A stretch of DNA of 64,000 nucleotides from Speluncibacter jeojiensis (GCF_029589495.1 NZ_JAAIVF010000001.1:992001-1056000); one strand, 5' to 3'; numbered from the stretch's first letter, positions 44,544-54,325 are shown. Notes: generated from the sequence alone by a model not told the origin. Made by a program: numbers and translations.

Positions 44544-45812
44544 ATGTCCGCACCCCGCAAGGCCGAGTTCGCGCGCTTCCTGCGCACCGAAACCGTCGGT
44601 GGCGCAATCCTTCTGATCGCCGCCGCGATCGCACTGATCTACGCGAACTCGCCGTGGGGCGCGAGCTACCTGTCACTGCGCGACTTCACGGTCGGGCCGC
44701 AGTCGCTGCACCTGGACCTCACGCTCGGCGAGTGGGCACAGGACGGCCTGCTGGCCGTGTTCTTCTTCGTCGCGGGCCTCGAGCTCAAACGGGAACTGGT
44801 GATCGGCGAGCTGGCGGATCGGCGACGGGCGCGGCTGCCGGTGCTCGCCGCGGTCGGCGGCGTCGTCGCCCCCGCGCTGATCGCCCTCGCCATCGGCTGG
44901 GGCACACCGGGCATCGACCAGGCCTGGGCCATTCCGATCGCCACCGACATCGCGTTCGCGCTCGGTGTGCTGGCGCTGACCGGGTCGCGGCTACCGGCCG
45001 GCGCGCGGGTGTTCCTGCTCAGCCTCGCGGTGGTCGACGACCTGATCGCCATCCTGGTCATCGCCGCTGTGTTCACCTCCACCATCTCGGTGCTGTGGCT
45101 GCTGGGCGCGCTCGCCTGCCTGGTGCTGTACGCCTACGCGCAGCATCGCCGGATCACTTCGCCGTGGCTGTACGTGCCGCTGGCGCTGGTCGCCTGGTGG
45201 GCGATGCACCAGGCCGGGGTGCACGCCACGCTGGCCGGTGTCGCGATGGGGTTGCTCACCCGGGTACGGCCCGATCCCGGTGAGGACGAGGCGCCCGCCG
45301 CCCGGCTCGAGCACCGGGTCCAACCGTGGTCGGCCGGGGTCTGCGTGCCACTGTTCGCGTTCTTCGCCGCCGGGGTTCCGCTCGACAGCAGCGCCCTGCA
45401 CGCGATCGTCGACGACCGGATCGCCCTGGGGATCATCGCCGGACTGTTGATCGGCAAGACCGTCGGCATCTTCGGCACCAGCTGGCTGGCGATCCGAACG
45501 GGGTTCGCCGAACGTCCACGGAAGCTGGGCAACCGCGACATGTTCGCGCTCTCGGTGCTCGGCGGCATCGGCTTCACCGTGAGCCTGCTGGTCGCCGAGC
45601 TGGCGCTCGAGAACGTGGGCGACGGCTCCGAGGTCGACACGGCCAAGGCCGCGGTGCTGCTGACGTCGATGGTGGCCTCGCTGGTGGGCTCGGCGCTGCT
45701 GATCCGGCGGGGGCGGGCGCACGATCGGCGCGCCGCAGCCGAACTCGACGATCTGGACGACGACACCTACGCCACCGACGATGCGGACGGCGACAAGCGA
45801 ACCGGCGGGTGA
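44544..45812 (+). CDS. nhaA: Na+/H+ antiporter NhaA
   Basis: This 422-aa antiporter has the hallmark residues: FFFVAGLELKRELVIGEL, PIATDIAFALGVLAL and the paired Asp in LAVVDDLIAILVI (equivalent to the ion-binding Asp-Asp of E. coli NhaA). The C-terminus is a short acidic cytoplasmic tail (AELDDLDDDTYATDDADGD), longer than in E. coli. It exports sodium against protons at alkaline pH. It starts at ATG 44544 with AGAGG upstream. The divergent partner is the MHS transporter. Confidence 0.95.
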   Translation: MSAPRKAEFARFLRTETVGGAILLIAAAIALIYANSPWGASYLSLRDFTVGPQSLHLDLTLGEWAQDGLLAVFFFVAGLELKRELVIGELADRRRARLPVLAAVGGVVAPALIALAIGWGTPGIDQAWAIPIATDIAFALGVLALTGSRLPAGARVFLLSLAVVDDLIAILVIAAVFTSTISVLWLLGALACLVLYAYAQHRRITSPWLYVPLALVAWWAMHQAGVHATLAGVAMGLLTRVRPDPGEDEAPAARLEHRVQPWSAGVCVPLFAFFAAGVPLDSSALHAIVDDRIALGIIAGLLIGKTVGIFGTSWLAIRTGFAERPRKLGNRDMFALSVLGGIGFTVSLLVAELALENVGDGSEVDTAKAAVLLTSMVASLVGSALLIRRGRAHDRRAAAELDDLDDDTYATDDADGDKRTGG

Positions 45813-45923
45813 CCGACAACCGACACCGACCGGTGTGCGGGCCGACGGCCCGCACCGGAGCCGGTCCGTGGCACGATGAGACACTGCAGCGCAGCGTCCG
45901 AGAATCGCAACTGGAGGGTTGAC

Positions 45924-46466
45924 GTGAGCTTCACCGACCGCAACACGGGCCGTGGCAACGGCGACGGCGTCCCCAGCACGGTCTCGTCGATCCCGCTGAC
46001 CGATCTCGACGTCGGCCCCGACGGCCAGCCGACGATCGGCGCGCTTGTCAAGAACGCCACCTCCCAGGTCTCCACGCTGGTTCGCGCCGAGGTCGAGCTG
46101 GCCAAGGCCGAGGTAACCGGTGAGATCAAGAAGGGCCTGCAGGGCAGCGTCTTCTTCATCCTCGCCCTGACGGTCCTGCTCTTCAGCACCTTCTTCCTCT
46201 TCTTCTTCTTCGCCGAACTGCTCGACGTCTGGCTGCCGCGCTGGGCCGCGTTCCTCATCGTGTTCGGCGTCCAGGTGCTGCTCGCGGGTGCGCTCGGCTT
46301 CCTCGGTTACCTGCGGGTCCGCAAGATCCGCGCGCCGAAGAAGACGATCGAGTCGGTCAAGGAGTTCGCCTCGGTGCTGCCCTCACCGGGCGCCGACGCC
46401 GAGTCCGGCGCCGCCCGCGTCGACCTCCCCGCTGCCGCCGCCCCGAGCGGACGGCACTCCCGCTGA
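45924..46466 (+). CDS. Actinobacterial holin-X family membrane protein (Rv3669-like)
   Basis: This 180-aa protein has an amphipathic N-terminal part (ATSQVSTLVRAEVELAKAEVT) and two adjacent membrane helices (VFFILALTVLLFSTFFLFFF and FLIVFGVQVLLAGALGFLG). The pattern is that of the holin superfamily III/phage_holin_3_6 family, which in actinobacteria is a chromosomal gene of unknown role rather than a phage holin. It starts with GTG at 45924 after GGAGG. It is followed after five bases by ephE, the M. tuberculosis order. Confidence 0.85.
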   Translation: MSFTDRNTGRGNGDGVPSTVSSIPLTDLDVGPDGQPTIGALVKNATSQVSTLVRAEVELAKAEVTGEIKKGLQGSVFFILALTVLLFSTFFLFFFFAELLDVWLPRWAAFLIVFGVQVLLAGALGFLGYLRVRKIRAPKKTIESVKEFASVLPSPGADAESGAARVDLPAAAAPSGRHSR

Positions 46467-46471
46467 CCGCT

Positions 46472-47398
46472 GTGGTCGCACCGGACCCGTCGACCGTCCG
46501 CCTGCCCGGACCGTGGCGCCATCTCGACGTCCACGCCAACGGGATCCGGGTACACGCGGCCGAGATGGGCCCCGCCGACCCGCATGCTCCGCTGACCGTG
46601 TTACTGCACGGCTACGGCGACTTCTGGTGGACGTGGCGCCACCAGTTGCCGGCGCTGGCCGAGTCCGGCCGCCGCTGCGTCGCCATCGATCTGCGCGGGT
46701 ACGGCGACACCGACAAGCCGCCGCGCGGGTACGACGGTTGGACCCTCGCCGGCGACGTCGCAGGGCTGATCCGCGCCCTGGGCCACGCCGACGCCGCACT
46801 GATCGGGCACGCCGACGGCGGACTCGTCTGCTGGGCGACCGCGCTGTTGCATCCCCGGCAGGTGTCCTCCATCGCGACCGTCTCGGCTCCGCACCCGCTG
46901 TCGTTGCGCCGCGCGGTGCTGCGCGACGGCGCCCAGCGCCGGGCTCTCGGCGGCCCGCTGCTGCGGGACCAGTTGCCGTGGGGTCCCGAGCGGCGCCTGG
47001 TCCGGGACGACGGGTCCGCAGCCGAGGAAATGCTGCGCACACGGTCCGGACCCGCATGGGTGGAATCCGCCGAGTTTGCCGAGGTCGCGGCCCGCGCCCG
47101 CTCTGCCGTCCAGGTACCCGGCGCCGCGCACAGCGCGCTCGAGTATCACCGTTGGGCGTTCCGCAGCCAGTTCCGCCCCGACGGCAAACGGTTCCGGACC
47201 GCGATGAAGCCGCCGCTGGACGTCCCGGTGCTGCAGATCTACGGCGAGCAGGACCCGTACGTGCTGGCGTCGACCTTCCGCCGCTGCGGACGGTGGGCGC
47301 CGCTGCGCCGTACGCTGGCGCTGCCGGTCGGGCACTACGCGCACGAGGAGTCGCCGCAGCAGGTCAACGCGGCGCTGCTGGAGTTCCTGCGGCGCTGA
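46472..47398 (+). CDS. ephE: Alpha/beta hydrolase, epoxide hydrolase-like
   Basis: This 308-aa hydrolase has the oxyanion motif LLHGYGDFWWTW, the nucleophile elbow GHADGG with Asp as nucleophile (the epoxide hydrolase type), the acid Asp in GEQDPYV and the catalytic His in VGHYAHEE. It resembles EphE (Rv3670) of M. tuberculosis and sits in the same place, between the holin-X gene and convergent marP. The natural substrate is not known. A GTG start lies five bases after the previous stop. Confidence 0.85.
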   Translation: MVAPDPSTVRLPGPWRHLDVHANGIRVHAAEMGPADPHAPLTVLLHGYGDFWWTWRHQLPALAESGRRCVAIDLRGYGDTDKPPRGYDGWTLAGDVAGLIRALGHADAALIGHADGGLVCWATALLHPRQVSSIATVSAPHPLSLRRAVLRDGAQRRALGGPLLRDQLPWGPERRLVRDDGSAAEEMLRTRSGPAWVESAEFAEVAARARSAVQVPGAAHSALEYHRWAFRSQFRPDGKRFRTAMKPPLDVPVLQIYGEQDPYVLASTFRRCGRWAPLRRTLALPVGHYAHEESPQQVNAALLEFLRR

Positions 47399-47439
47399 GC
47401 CTTCCGCGGCCGCACGCCCGCCCCTCGGCGCCCCTCCGG

Positions 47440-48630
47440 TCAGGCCACGCAGTTACCGGTGTCCACCGTCGAGGACAGGCTCTGCGCGCGGGCATACTGG
47501 GACGCCACCTCGCGCGCGGTCAGCACGAAGCCGGTCTCCGGGTCGTCGACCGCCGCGCCGAACACCACGCCCAGCACCCGGCCCTGGTCGTCGATCAGCG
47601 GACCACCCGAATTGCCTTGCCGCACAAGCCCGCGCACGGTGTAGACCTCACGCTTGACGGTCGCCGCGTGATAGATGTCCGGCCCGTCCAGGTTGATGGT
47701 CTCGCGCACCCGCGCCGGGCTCGCGGTGAACGGGCCGCCGCCCGGGTAGCCGAGCACGACCGCGTCCTGTCCGCGCTGGGCCGGGCTGTCCGCGAACTGC
47801 AGGACCGGCGCGTCGAGGCCCGGCACCGCGAGGATCGCGATGTCGACCTCGGGATCGAACAGCACGACCTTGGCGGGGAGCTCGCCCGAGTCGGTCTCGA
47901 CCGCGACCTTCGCCGTCCCGGCCACCACGTGCGCGTTGGTCATCACCCGTCCGGGTGCGACGACGAATCCCGAACCCTCGAGCGCCTTCTGACAGCTCGG
48001 GGCGATGCCGCGGATCTCGAGCACGCTCGGGCGCACCCGGGCGACCGCGGGACCGTCCGCGAGTGCCGGGTCCGGCGGGGCGACGCTCGCGATCGGGGTG
48101 CGACCGAACGGTCCCATCACGTCGGGAAGCCCGGAGGTGTCGAGCAGCGCCCCGAACCTGTTCGGCACTCCCCGCAGCCAGGCCGGGGCGACCGCGTTGA
48201 CCTTGCTCAACACCGATGACCCGCGAACGGCGGCGGCCACGTCCACCTGGGAGGACGAAGCCAGCGGCACCGCCAACAGCCACGCGGCCACCAGCACCGC
48301 CACCGCCTGGAACACCGCGCCGACCACCGAGTCGACCGACCGGGCGACCGGATTGCGCATCCAGTCGCGGGCGGCGCGGCCGACCATCATCCCGGCGACC
48401 TCGCCGAGAATGATCAGCCCGATGATGACCGCCACCCCGACCACCACGCGGGTGCGCGAGTCGTCGATGTGTGTGAGCACGTGCGGCACCAGCACGATGC
48501 CCGCCACCGCGCCGAGGATCACGCCGATGAAGGCGAGCGCGGACGCGACCGCCCCTTGGCGCCAGCCCGACGCCGCGGCGAACAATGCCAGCACCACCAC
48601 GATGAGGTCGATCCAGTTGGAACCGCTCAC
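47440..48630 (-). CDS. marP: Membrane-anchored serine protease MarP
   Basis: This 396-aa protease has four N-terminal membrane helices of the CvpA type (residues 8-125) and a periplasmic chymotrypsin-like domain. The triad is His in TNAHVV (about 231), Asp in PEVDIAIL (about 261) and Ser in GNSGGPL (about 341). Cysteines in SCQKALEG and at the very end (TGNCVA) match the disulfide that activates MarP. In M. tuberculosis MarP is needed for acid resistance through cleavage of RipA. A GTG start overlaps the nudix stop by four bases; the four genes nth to marP form one leftward operon. Confidence 0.93.
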   Translation of the reverse strand: MSGSNWIDLIVVVLALFAAASGWRQGAVASALAFIGVILGAVAGIVLVPHVLTHIDDSRTRVVVGVAVIIGLIILGEVAGMMVGRAARDWMRNPVARSVDSVVGAVFQAVAVLVAAWLLAVPLASSSQVDVAAAVRGSSVLSKVNAVAPAWLRGVPNRFGALLDTSGLPDVMGPFGRTPIASVAPPDPALADGPAVARVRPSVLEIRGIAPSCQKALEGSGFVVAPGRVMTNAHVVAGTAKVAVETDSGELPAKVVLFDPEVDIAILAVPGLDAPVLQFADSPAQRGQDAVVLGYPGGGPFTASPARVRETINLDGPDIYHAATVKREVYTVRGLVRQGNSGGPLIDDQGRVLGVVFGAAVDDPETGFVLTAREVASQYARAQSLSSTVDTGNCVA

Positions 48631-49349
48631 CGATCGAGCACCCCCGCGTCGGCCTCGGTCAGGCTCGCGTTCAATTCGCGGATGTCATGCGTGTCCCAGG
48701 GCTGTTCCCACCCGGCCTCGGCGATCAGCGCCGAGAGCAGTCCGGCGGTGAAGCCCCACACCAGCATCCCCTCCACCGAGAACGCCGGCCCCTTGAAGAA
48801 CATCCGGTAGCGCACCTGGAAGCGGTTGGCCGGATCGACCAGCGACCGCAGCGGCACCCGCACCACCCGTGCGGTCTCGCCCTCGTCGACGACCCGCACC
48901 GGGCTCGGCTCACGCCAGTAGGCCAGCACGGGGCTGACCATGAATCCCGAGGGCGGGATGTACAGCGAGGGCATCACCGCCAGCGGTTGCACCCCGGCGG
49001 GGACCAGGCCGGTCTCCTCCTCCGCCTCGCGCAGCGCGGTGACGACCGGATCGGTCTCGCCCGCGTCGGCCGCGCCGCCGGGGAAGGCGACCTGACCGCT
49101 GTGCTGGCGGAGGGTGGTCGCGCGCTGGGTCAGCAGCACGTCCGCGTCTGCCGGGGGCGCTCCGGTCCCCGACTCGAGTGAGCCGCTCATCAGCATCAGC
49201 ACCGAGGCCGGGCGGGTGTGCACCCCTGGCGGCACGCGCCGGTGCCGCAGCCGGCGCGGCAGTCCTTCCCCGTGATAGCCGCGCACCTTGGTGGCCAGGT
49301 CGTCGAGCCAGTCCGGGGCACCGTCCTGTTCGTGCTCGGGCACACTCAT
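48627..49349 (-). CDS. Nudix hydrolase, CoA pyrophosphatase-like (Rv3672c-like)
   Basis: This 240-aa protein has a complete nudix box, GGAADAGETDPVVTALREAEEETGL, preceded by the LRQHSGQVAFPGG motif that is typical of the CoA/acyl-CoA pyrophosphatase group (UPF0035 signature). It would cleave CoA or a related nucleotide. It starts at ATG 49349 and overlaps both neighbours by four bases. Confidence 0.88.
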   Translation of the reverse strand: MSVPEHEQDGAPDWLDDLATKVRGYHGEGLPRRLRHRRVPPGVHTRPASVLMLMSGSLESGTGAPPADADVLLTQRATTLRQHSGQVAFPGGAADAGETDPVVTALREAEEETGLVPAGVQPLAVMPSLYIPPSGFMVSPVLAYWREPSPVRVVDEGETARVVRVPLRSLVDPANRFQVRYRMFFKGPAFSVEGMLVWGFTAGLLSALIAEAGWEQPWDTHDIRELNASLTEADAGVLDR

Positions 49350-50020
49350 ACGGCCACTCCCAGCTTGTCTCGGACCGCCGCGGCGATCTGGTCGGCATCG
49401 GTGAACGGTACGGGCAACACGGCCGCGACGCTCCCGTCTGCGCGCAGCAGCACCGACACCGGCAGCACGCTGGGGGCGTGCACCGCGGCGGCGACCCGCC
49501 CCGCGCCGTCCTGTACGCCCGGCAGGTGCACGCCGAGGTCGGCCAACCGGTCCAGCGCGTTGGCCTCGCCGGGGTCGCGGTGCACGGTCAGCACCTGTAC
49601 CGCCGAACCGGCCCGCCGCGCGAACTCCTGCATCGCGGGGAGTTCCTCCGCGCACGGTGCGCACCAATAGGCCCAGATGTTGATCAGCGCCGGCCGCCCG
49701 GCCAGCGCCGCCCCGACGTCGACCGGACTGCCGTCGCCGAGACATTCGAGGGTCACCCCGGCCAGCGGTCCCTGCGCCGTCACGCCCGGCTGCGGGGTCG
49801 GGCACGGCTGCAGTGCCGCCCGCGCCCGCGGTCCGGCCAACGCCGCGTCGGTATCCGAGCCGCGCTTGTCCACCGGGGGTCCGGAGGGCGGTTCCCCGTA
49901 CGTCTGCGGGGTCGTGTTCGAGGTTCCCGGGCCGACGTCGCCACCGCGCGGCCAGATCGCCACGATCAGCCCGACGACGACGACCAGCATCACCAGCCCC
50001 CAGCGGGCCGAGTTGCTCAT
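49346..50020 (-). CDS. Membrane-anchored TlpA/thioredoxin-like protein (Rv3673c-like)
   Basis: This 224-aa protein has one N-terminal membrane helix (WGLVMLVVVVGLIVAIW), a linker, and an extracytoplasmic thioredoxin-fold domain with the redox motif WAYWCAPCAEELP. Two additional cysteines (LQPCPTP and TLECLG) precede the domain. It probably reduces or isomerises disulfides outside the membrane, possibly those of the neighbouring MarP. It starts at ATG 50020 after GGTGAGG, with the nth stop just upstream. Confidence 0.87.
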   Translation of the reverse strand: MSNSARWGLVMLVVVVGLIVAIWPRGGDVGPGTSNTTPQTYGEPPSGPPVDKRGSDTDAALAGPRARAALQPCPTPQPGVTAQGPLAGVTLECLGDGSPVDVGAALAGRPALINIWAYWCAPCAEELPAMQEFARRAGSAVQVLTVHRDPGEANALDRLADLGVHLPGVQDGAGRVAAAVHAPSVLPVSVLLRADGSVAAVLPVPFTDADQIAAAVRDKLGVAV

Positions 50021-50025
50021 CCGCC

Positions 50026-50823
50026 TCACCGGAGGCCGGCCAACTCGAGCAGGTGCTCCGTCTCGGGTCCCTTCACCAGCTTCGCGGCCTCGGCCTTGTC
50101 GGTCGGCCCCGCACCGAACGACGGGCAGTCCTTGGCCAGCACGCACACCCCGCACGCGGGCTTGCGGGCGTGGCAGACCCGACGGCCGTGGAAGATCACC
50201 CGGTGCGACAGGTCGGTCCAGTGTTTGCGCTCGATCAGCGCGCCGACCGCGTGCTCGACCTTGACCGGATCGGTCTCCTCGGTCCAGCGCCAGCGGCGCA
50301 CCAGCCTGCCGAAATGCGTGTCCACAGTGATTCCGGGGACACCGAACGCGTTGCCCAGCACGACGTTCGCGGTCTTGCGGCCGAAGCCGGGCAGCTTCAC
50401 CAGTTCCGCCAGCGTGTGCGGGACCTCGCCGTCGTGCTGCTCGAGCAGCGCCTGGCCCAGCCGGATCAGCGAATTCGCCTTGTTCCTATAGAAGCCCGTG
50501 CTGCGGATGTACTCCTCGAGTTCGGTCCGATCGGCCTCGGCGTAGTCGCGGGCGGTGCGGTAGCGCGCAAACAGCGCGGGGGTGACCTGGTTGACCCGCA
50601 CGTCCGTGCACTGGGCGGACAGGATCGTGGCCACGGACAGCTCGAGTGGGGTGGTGAAGTCGAGTTCGCAGTAGACGTGCGGGAAGGCCTCGGCAAGCCG
50701 CCGGTCCATCCGGCGGGCCCGGCGTACGAGCGCCAGATGCGACTCACCCTCGCGAGCCGCGGCGCCGGCGCCGGCCGGGTGGGCGGCGCGAGTGGCCCGA
50801 GAGCCCCGGGAGTCCGTAGTCAC
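50026..50823 (-). CDS. nth: Endonuclease III
   Basis: This 265-aa DNA glycosylase/AP lyase has the helix-hairpin-helix [13 protein letters not shown] with the catalytic Lys, the catalytic Asp in [11 protein letters not shown], and the [4Fe-4S] ligands in [17 protein letters not shown]. It removes oxidised pyrimidines. The N-terminus is an Ala/Arg-rich extension of low conservation. Start is taken at GTG 50823 ([10 protein letters not shown]); ATG 50844 is possible. It leads the operon with the TlpA-like, nudix and marP genes. Confidence 0.93.
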   Translation of the reverse strand: MTTDSRGSRATRAAHPAGAGAAAREGESHLALVRRARRMDRRLAEAFPHVYCELDFTTPLELSVATILSAQCTDVRVNQVTPALFARYRTARDYAEADRTELEEYIRSTGFYRNKANSLIRLGQALLEQHDGEVPHTLAELVKLPGFGRKTANVVLGNAFGVPGITVDTHFGRLVRRWRWTEETDPVKVEHAVGALIERKHWTDLSHRVIFHGRRVCHARKPACGVCVLAKDCPSFGAGPTDKAEAAKLVKGPETEHLLELAGLR

Positions 50824-50979
50824 CCGTCCAGGGTACGGATCCACCCTGACAGCCGACGACGACCCGCCAGTGCGTCGAGCCCGCCTACGTCACCGACCCG
50901 CTGTGGGGAATCTCACCTGCGGATCGGCCGACCGGGATTCGTTTCACTTCTGAGACCATCGACGTGTTTACTTTCCGGT

Positions 50980-51246
50980 ATGCAAGGTCTCGCGGTGGTG
51001 CTCATCCCGGTGCTGCTGATGCTGTTCGCATTGGCAATGGAGCGGGTGGAGACCCGTCTGCGTCGGCTGTCCCTGCCCGAGAGCGAGGTCCAGGAGTTCC
51101 TGGAGCAGGCCAACGCCTCCGACGTCGGCGCCCTGGCCACTCAGGGGATGCCCCAGGCGCTGGCGCGCTTCCAACGCCGCCGCCGCACCCAGGAGTCCGA
51201 CGACGAGGCGGGATCGGACACGGTCGACGGGCGCAAGGCGGGCTGA
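50980..51246 (+). CDS. Small membrane protein (Rv3675-like)
   Basis: This 88-aa protein starts with one hydrophobic helix (MQGLAVVLIPVLLMLFALAM). A charged segment (ERVETRLRRLSLPESEVQEF) and an acidic tail follow. It lies just upstream of crp in the same direction, as Rv3675 does, but 237 bp away. The start at ATG 50980 begins right at the helix. A poor Crp-like site (8 of 10 bases) is at 50902. Function unknown. Confidence 0.65.
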   Translation: MQGLAVVLIPVLLMLFALAMERVETRLRRLSLPESEVQEFLEQANASDVGALATQGMPQALARFQRRRRTQESDDEAGSDTVDGRKAG

Positions 51247-51483
51247 CCGGACACTCGCCGCCCACCCGGCGAAGCCCACCGCCGTGACGGTCCAGAACAC
51301 CGATGTCACGGCCATCGTGGCCACAGACGGCACCGCGACACGCGTTGACCTGTAGCCTCGATCACACGCTTACAAAAGCGCCACACTAGACTGCTTCGGT
51401 GGTGCCGCCGACGCGGCGCCACGAGTGCAACACGCCCGCCGTTCCGCAGAGTTCGGCGAGCCGACATTGACTGAGGAGCCCAC

Positions 51484-52158
51484 GTGGACGAGGTCCTGGC
51501 CAGAGCCGGAATCTTCCAGGGAGTTGAGCCATCCGCGGTTGCCGCGTTGATCAAGCAGCTCCAGCCGGTCGACTTCCCGCGCGGGCACGTCATCTTCAAC
51601 GAAGGCGAGCCCGGCGATCGTCTGTACATCATCGCCTCCGGCAAGATCAAGATCGGACGCCGGTCGCCCGACGGCCGCGAGAACCTGATCACGATCATGG
51701 GCCCGTCGGACATGTTCGGTGAGCTCTCGATCTTCGACCCGGGCCCGCGTACCTCCAGCGCCACCACGGTCACCGAGGTGCACGCGGTGAGCATGGACCG
51801 CGAGGCGCTCAAGAACTGGATCGCGCAGCGTCCGGAGATCGCCGAGCAGCTGCTGCGCGTGCTGGCCCGGCGTCTGCGCCGCACCAACAACAGCCTGGCC
51901 GACCTGATCTTCACCGACGTCCCGGGCCGCGTGGCCAAGGCGCTGCTGCAGCTCGCGCAGCGTTTCGGTACCCAGGAGGCCGGCGCGCTGCGGGTCACGC
52001 ACGACCTCACCCAGGAAGAGATCGCCCAGCTTGTGGGCGCCTCCCGCGAGACCGTGAACAAGGCGCTCGCCGACTTCGCGCACCGCGGCTGGCTGCGCCT
52101 CGAGGGCAAGAGCGTGCTGATCTCGGATTCCGAGCGGCTGGCCCGCCGCGCACGCTGA
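51484..52158 (+). CDS. crp: cAMP receptor protein, Crp/GlxR-type regulator
   Basis: This 224-aa regulator has the cyclic-nucleotide domain ([20 protein letters not shown] to about residue 115) with the phosphate-binding cassette [18 protein letters not shown], and a C-terminal winged helix with [25 protein letters not shown]. It is nearly the standard length and close to Rv3676 and GlxR. It binds cAMP made by class III cyclases, three of which are encoded at 11248-15934, and recognises TGTGA-N6-TCACA. It starts with GTG at 51484. Confidence 0.96.
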   Translation: MDEVLARAGIFQGVEPSAVAALIKQLQPVDFPRGHVIFNEGEPGDRLYIIASGKIKIGRRSPDGRENLITIMGPSDMFGELSIFDPGPRTSSATTVTEVHAVSMDREALKNWIAQRPEIAEQLLRVLARRLRRTNNSLADLIFTDVPGRVAKALLQLAQRFGTQEAGALRVTHDLTQEEIAQLVGASRETVNKALADFAHRGWLRLEGKSVLISDSERLARRAR

Positions 52159-52213
52159 GTCACACCTGCCGAGTCACCCTGATCGAGACCGCGCCGCCTG
52201 GACCGCTCACCGG

Positions 52214-53425
52214 TCAGGCGGCCGGTCCGGCCTCGAGCACCACGTCGGCGGTGTGCGCGGCGCCTGTCTGATCTGTCCAGCCGACCTGCACGTGGTCGCC
52301 GGGGTGGAATCCCTGCACGACGGCGCTCAACTCACCGAGATTGCCGACCCTGGTGCCGTTGACCGAGGTGATCGTGTCGCCCGCGGCGAGCCCGGCCTGC
52401 TGCGCCGGCCCGCCCGCGACCACATCGCTGACCTTCACCCCTGAGATCTGCGGACCGACCGGCCCAGGCAGTTGCAGCGGGCCCAGCGACGGCCGCCCCG
52501 TCCTGGACACCAGCACGCCGAGTGCGGCGGTCTCACCGATGTGCACGTCCGCGGACCCCAGCCCCGCCTCGATGTTCCGGGCGGTCGCGACCGCGTTGTT
52601 GATCGGGATGGCGTAGGCCCGGTTCCCGGTGGCGATGATCGAGAAGCCCTCGGCGGCGGCGGTGTTCATCCCCACGACCCGGCCCGCATTGTCGATCAGT
52701 GGTCCGCCGGAGTCGCCGGGCTGGACGTCGGCGTTGATCTCGATCATCCCGGTGAGCGTCTCCGACGTACCGTCGGCCTCGCTGCTCGCCGTGATGGTCT
52801 GATCCAGCGCGGTGACCTGGCCGGGCGCCGAGATCAACCGGCCCTGCCCGCCCGCATTGCCGAGCGCGACCACCGGATCGCCGACCGCCACCGTCCCCGA
52901 GTCCCCGAGATTCGCCGGAGCCAGCCCGGCGGCACCCTGCATGTGGACGACCGCGACGTCATGGTTGCGGTCGTAACCGACCACGACGCCCTGGTAGCTG
53001 CGGCCGGTCGCGAGGCTGGTCACGGTCAGCGAGGTGGACCCCGAGATCACGTGATTGTTGGTGAGCACGTTGCCGTCCGCGGTCAGCACCATGCCCGTGC
53101 CGGCGCCCATCATCCCCGAGTCCCCCATGGTGGAGACGATTTCGACGACCGACGGCGCGACCGCATTGGTCAGGCCGTTCACATTGCCGGCGAGTTCGGT
53201 TCGGGCGGCGGGGAATCCGGAACCCAATGCGGGATCGGGCGGCGCGGCGGCGACGGGTCCGCCGGACCGGTCGGTTACGCTCCAGACCTGAACGGTCCGC
53301 CAGAACTGACCGCCGACCGCCATACCGGCGACGACGGCGAGCGCGATGAGCAGCGCGGTGATGGCGGTGCTGAGCCCGGTCCTGTGGTGAGCGTGGCGCC
53401 CACCGGTTCCCACTGATCGATTCAT
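52214..53425 (-). CDS. PepA/Mtb32A-like secreted serine protease with PDZ domain
   Basis: This 403-aa protease has an N-terminal signal anchor (STAITALLIALAVVAGMAVGG), a trypsin-like domain with His in TNNHVI (about 125), Asp in NHDVAVV (about 153) and Ser in PGDSGGPL (about 238), and a C-terminal PDZ domain (VSDVVAGGPAQQAGLAAGDTIT in outline). It resembles PepA (Rv0125) of M. tuberculosis. As I remember the order, that genome has no protease between crp and the MBL gene, so this is a lineage difference. It starts at ATG 53425 with GGAGG upstream. Confidence 0.88.
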   Translation of the reverse strand: MNRSVGTGGRHAHHRTGLSTAITALLIALAVVAGMAVGGQFWRTVQVWSVTDRSGGPVAAAPPDPALGSGFPAARTELAGNVNGLTNAVAPSVVEIVSTMGDSGMMGAGTGMVLTADGNVLTNNHVISGSTSLTVTSLATGRSYQGVVVGYDRNHDVAVVHMQGAAGLAPANLGDSGTVAVGDPVVALGNAGGQGRLISAPGQVTALDQTITASSEADGTSETLTGMIEINADVQPGDSGGPLIDNAGRVVGMNTAAAEGFSIIATGNRAYAIPINNAVATARNIEAGLGSADVHIGETAALGVLVSRTGRPSLGPLQLPGPVGPQISGVKVSDVVAGGPAQQAGLAAGDTITSVNGTRVGNLGELSAVVQGFHPGDHVQVGWTDQTGAAHTADVVLEAGPAA

Positions 53426-53500
53426 GAGAGCCTCCGGCTACTCATTTGCGATTTGCGCTCGGGTACTCACTTGATCGTATCGCCGAGCGCAACCCTTCGA

Positions 53501-54325
53501 TCAGCTGCGCAGGTAGTCCAACTGGACGCGGACCGACATCTCCGCCGCCGGCCACAGCGACTCGTCGACATCCTGGTAGACGTGTTCGACCACCGCACGG
53601 GGGGTCGCATCGTCGCCGAGTTCGCGCAGCGCACCACGCACCTGTTCGAGCCGTTCGTGACGGTGCGCGCGGTACTGCTGCGCCACCTCGGCGACGTCGG
53701 GTAGTTCGGGACCGTGTCCCGGCAGGCACCGGCGGCCCGCCCCTGCCTCGATGAGCACCTCGAGCGACGCCAGATAGTCGCCGAGGCTGCCGTCGGTGTG
53801 GTCGAGGACCGTGGTGCCCCGGCCCAGGATGGTGTCCCCGGTCAGCACCACACCCGACCCGCCGGCCGGGTCGTCGACCAGCAGCGACACCGAATCCGCG
53901 GTGTGCCCCGGCGTCGCGAGCACCTCGATCCGCAGTCCCGCGGCGGTGATCACGGCGCCGTCCGGCAGGCCGTCGCCCGGTCGTCCGTCCATGCCGGCAC
54001 GGCGGAACCGCGGGTCGACCGCCCGGATCGGCGCCCCGGACAGTTCCAGAAAGTGATCGACTCCGCCGGTGTGGTCGCCGTGCCGGTGGGTGATCAGTGT
54101 GAGCTCCACGGGCCACTGCTGCGCGACCCGCCGCAGGTGCTCGTGGTCGTCCGGCCCCGGATCGACCACGACGCACCGCTGACTCTCTGGTGCCCGCAGG
54201 ATCCAGGTGTTCGTACCCTCGAGCTCGAACAGTCCAGGGTTCTCACACAGCATCACCGCGGCATACGGCGTCACCTGGCGCAGCCGGCCGTAGGCCGGGT
54301 GGGTGAGACCGGAATGCTCGGTCAT
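53501..54325 (-). CDS. MBL-fold metallohydrolase (Rv3677c-like)
   Basis: This 274-aa protein has the binuclear zinc motif THRHGDHTGG, the downstream His in ATPGHTADS, Asp in LTGDTILG and His in CLPGHGPEL. The C-terminal helical extension (RHERLEQVRGAL, then a winged-helix-like end) is that of the LACTB2/beta-lactamase-like group. It starts at ATG 54325 with GGAGG and follows RidA by 13 bp. Its substrate, a nucleic acid or a small ester, cannot be told. Confidence 0.88.
   Translation of the reverse strand: MTEHSGLTHPAYGRLRQVTPYAAVMLCENPGLFELEGTNTWILRAPESQRCVVVDPGPDDHEHLRRVAQQWPVELTLITHRHGDHTGGVDHFLELSGAPIRAVDPRFRRAGMDGRPGDGLPDGAVITAAGLRIEVLATPGHTADSVSLLVDDPAGGSGVVLTGDTILGRGTTVLDHTDGSLGDYLASLEVLIEAGAGRRCLPGHGPELPDVAEVAQQYRAHRHERLEQVRGALRELGDDATPRAVVEHVYQDVDESLWPAAEMSVRVQLDYLRS

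Noticed and set aside
45924-46466. Holin-family gene as evidence of a prophage
   Set aside because: The actinobacterial holin-X family is a chromosomal gene in this conserved neighbourhood; no phage genes are nearby.
50902-50917. TGTGGGGAATCTCACC as a Crp site before the Rv3675-like gene
   Set aside because: Only eight of ten consensus bases match, which is common by chance in this composition.
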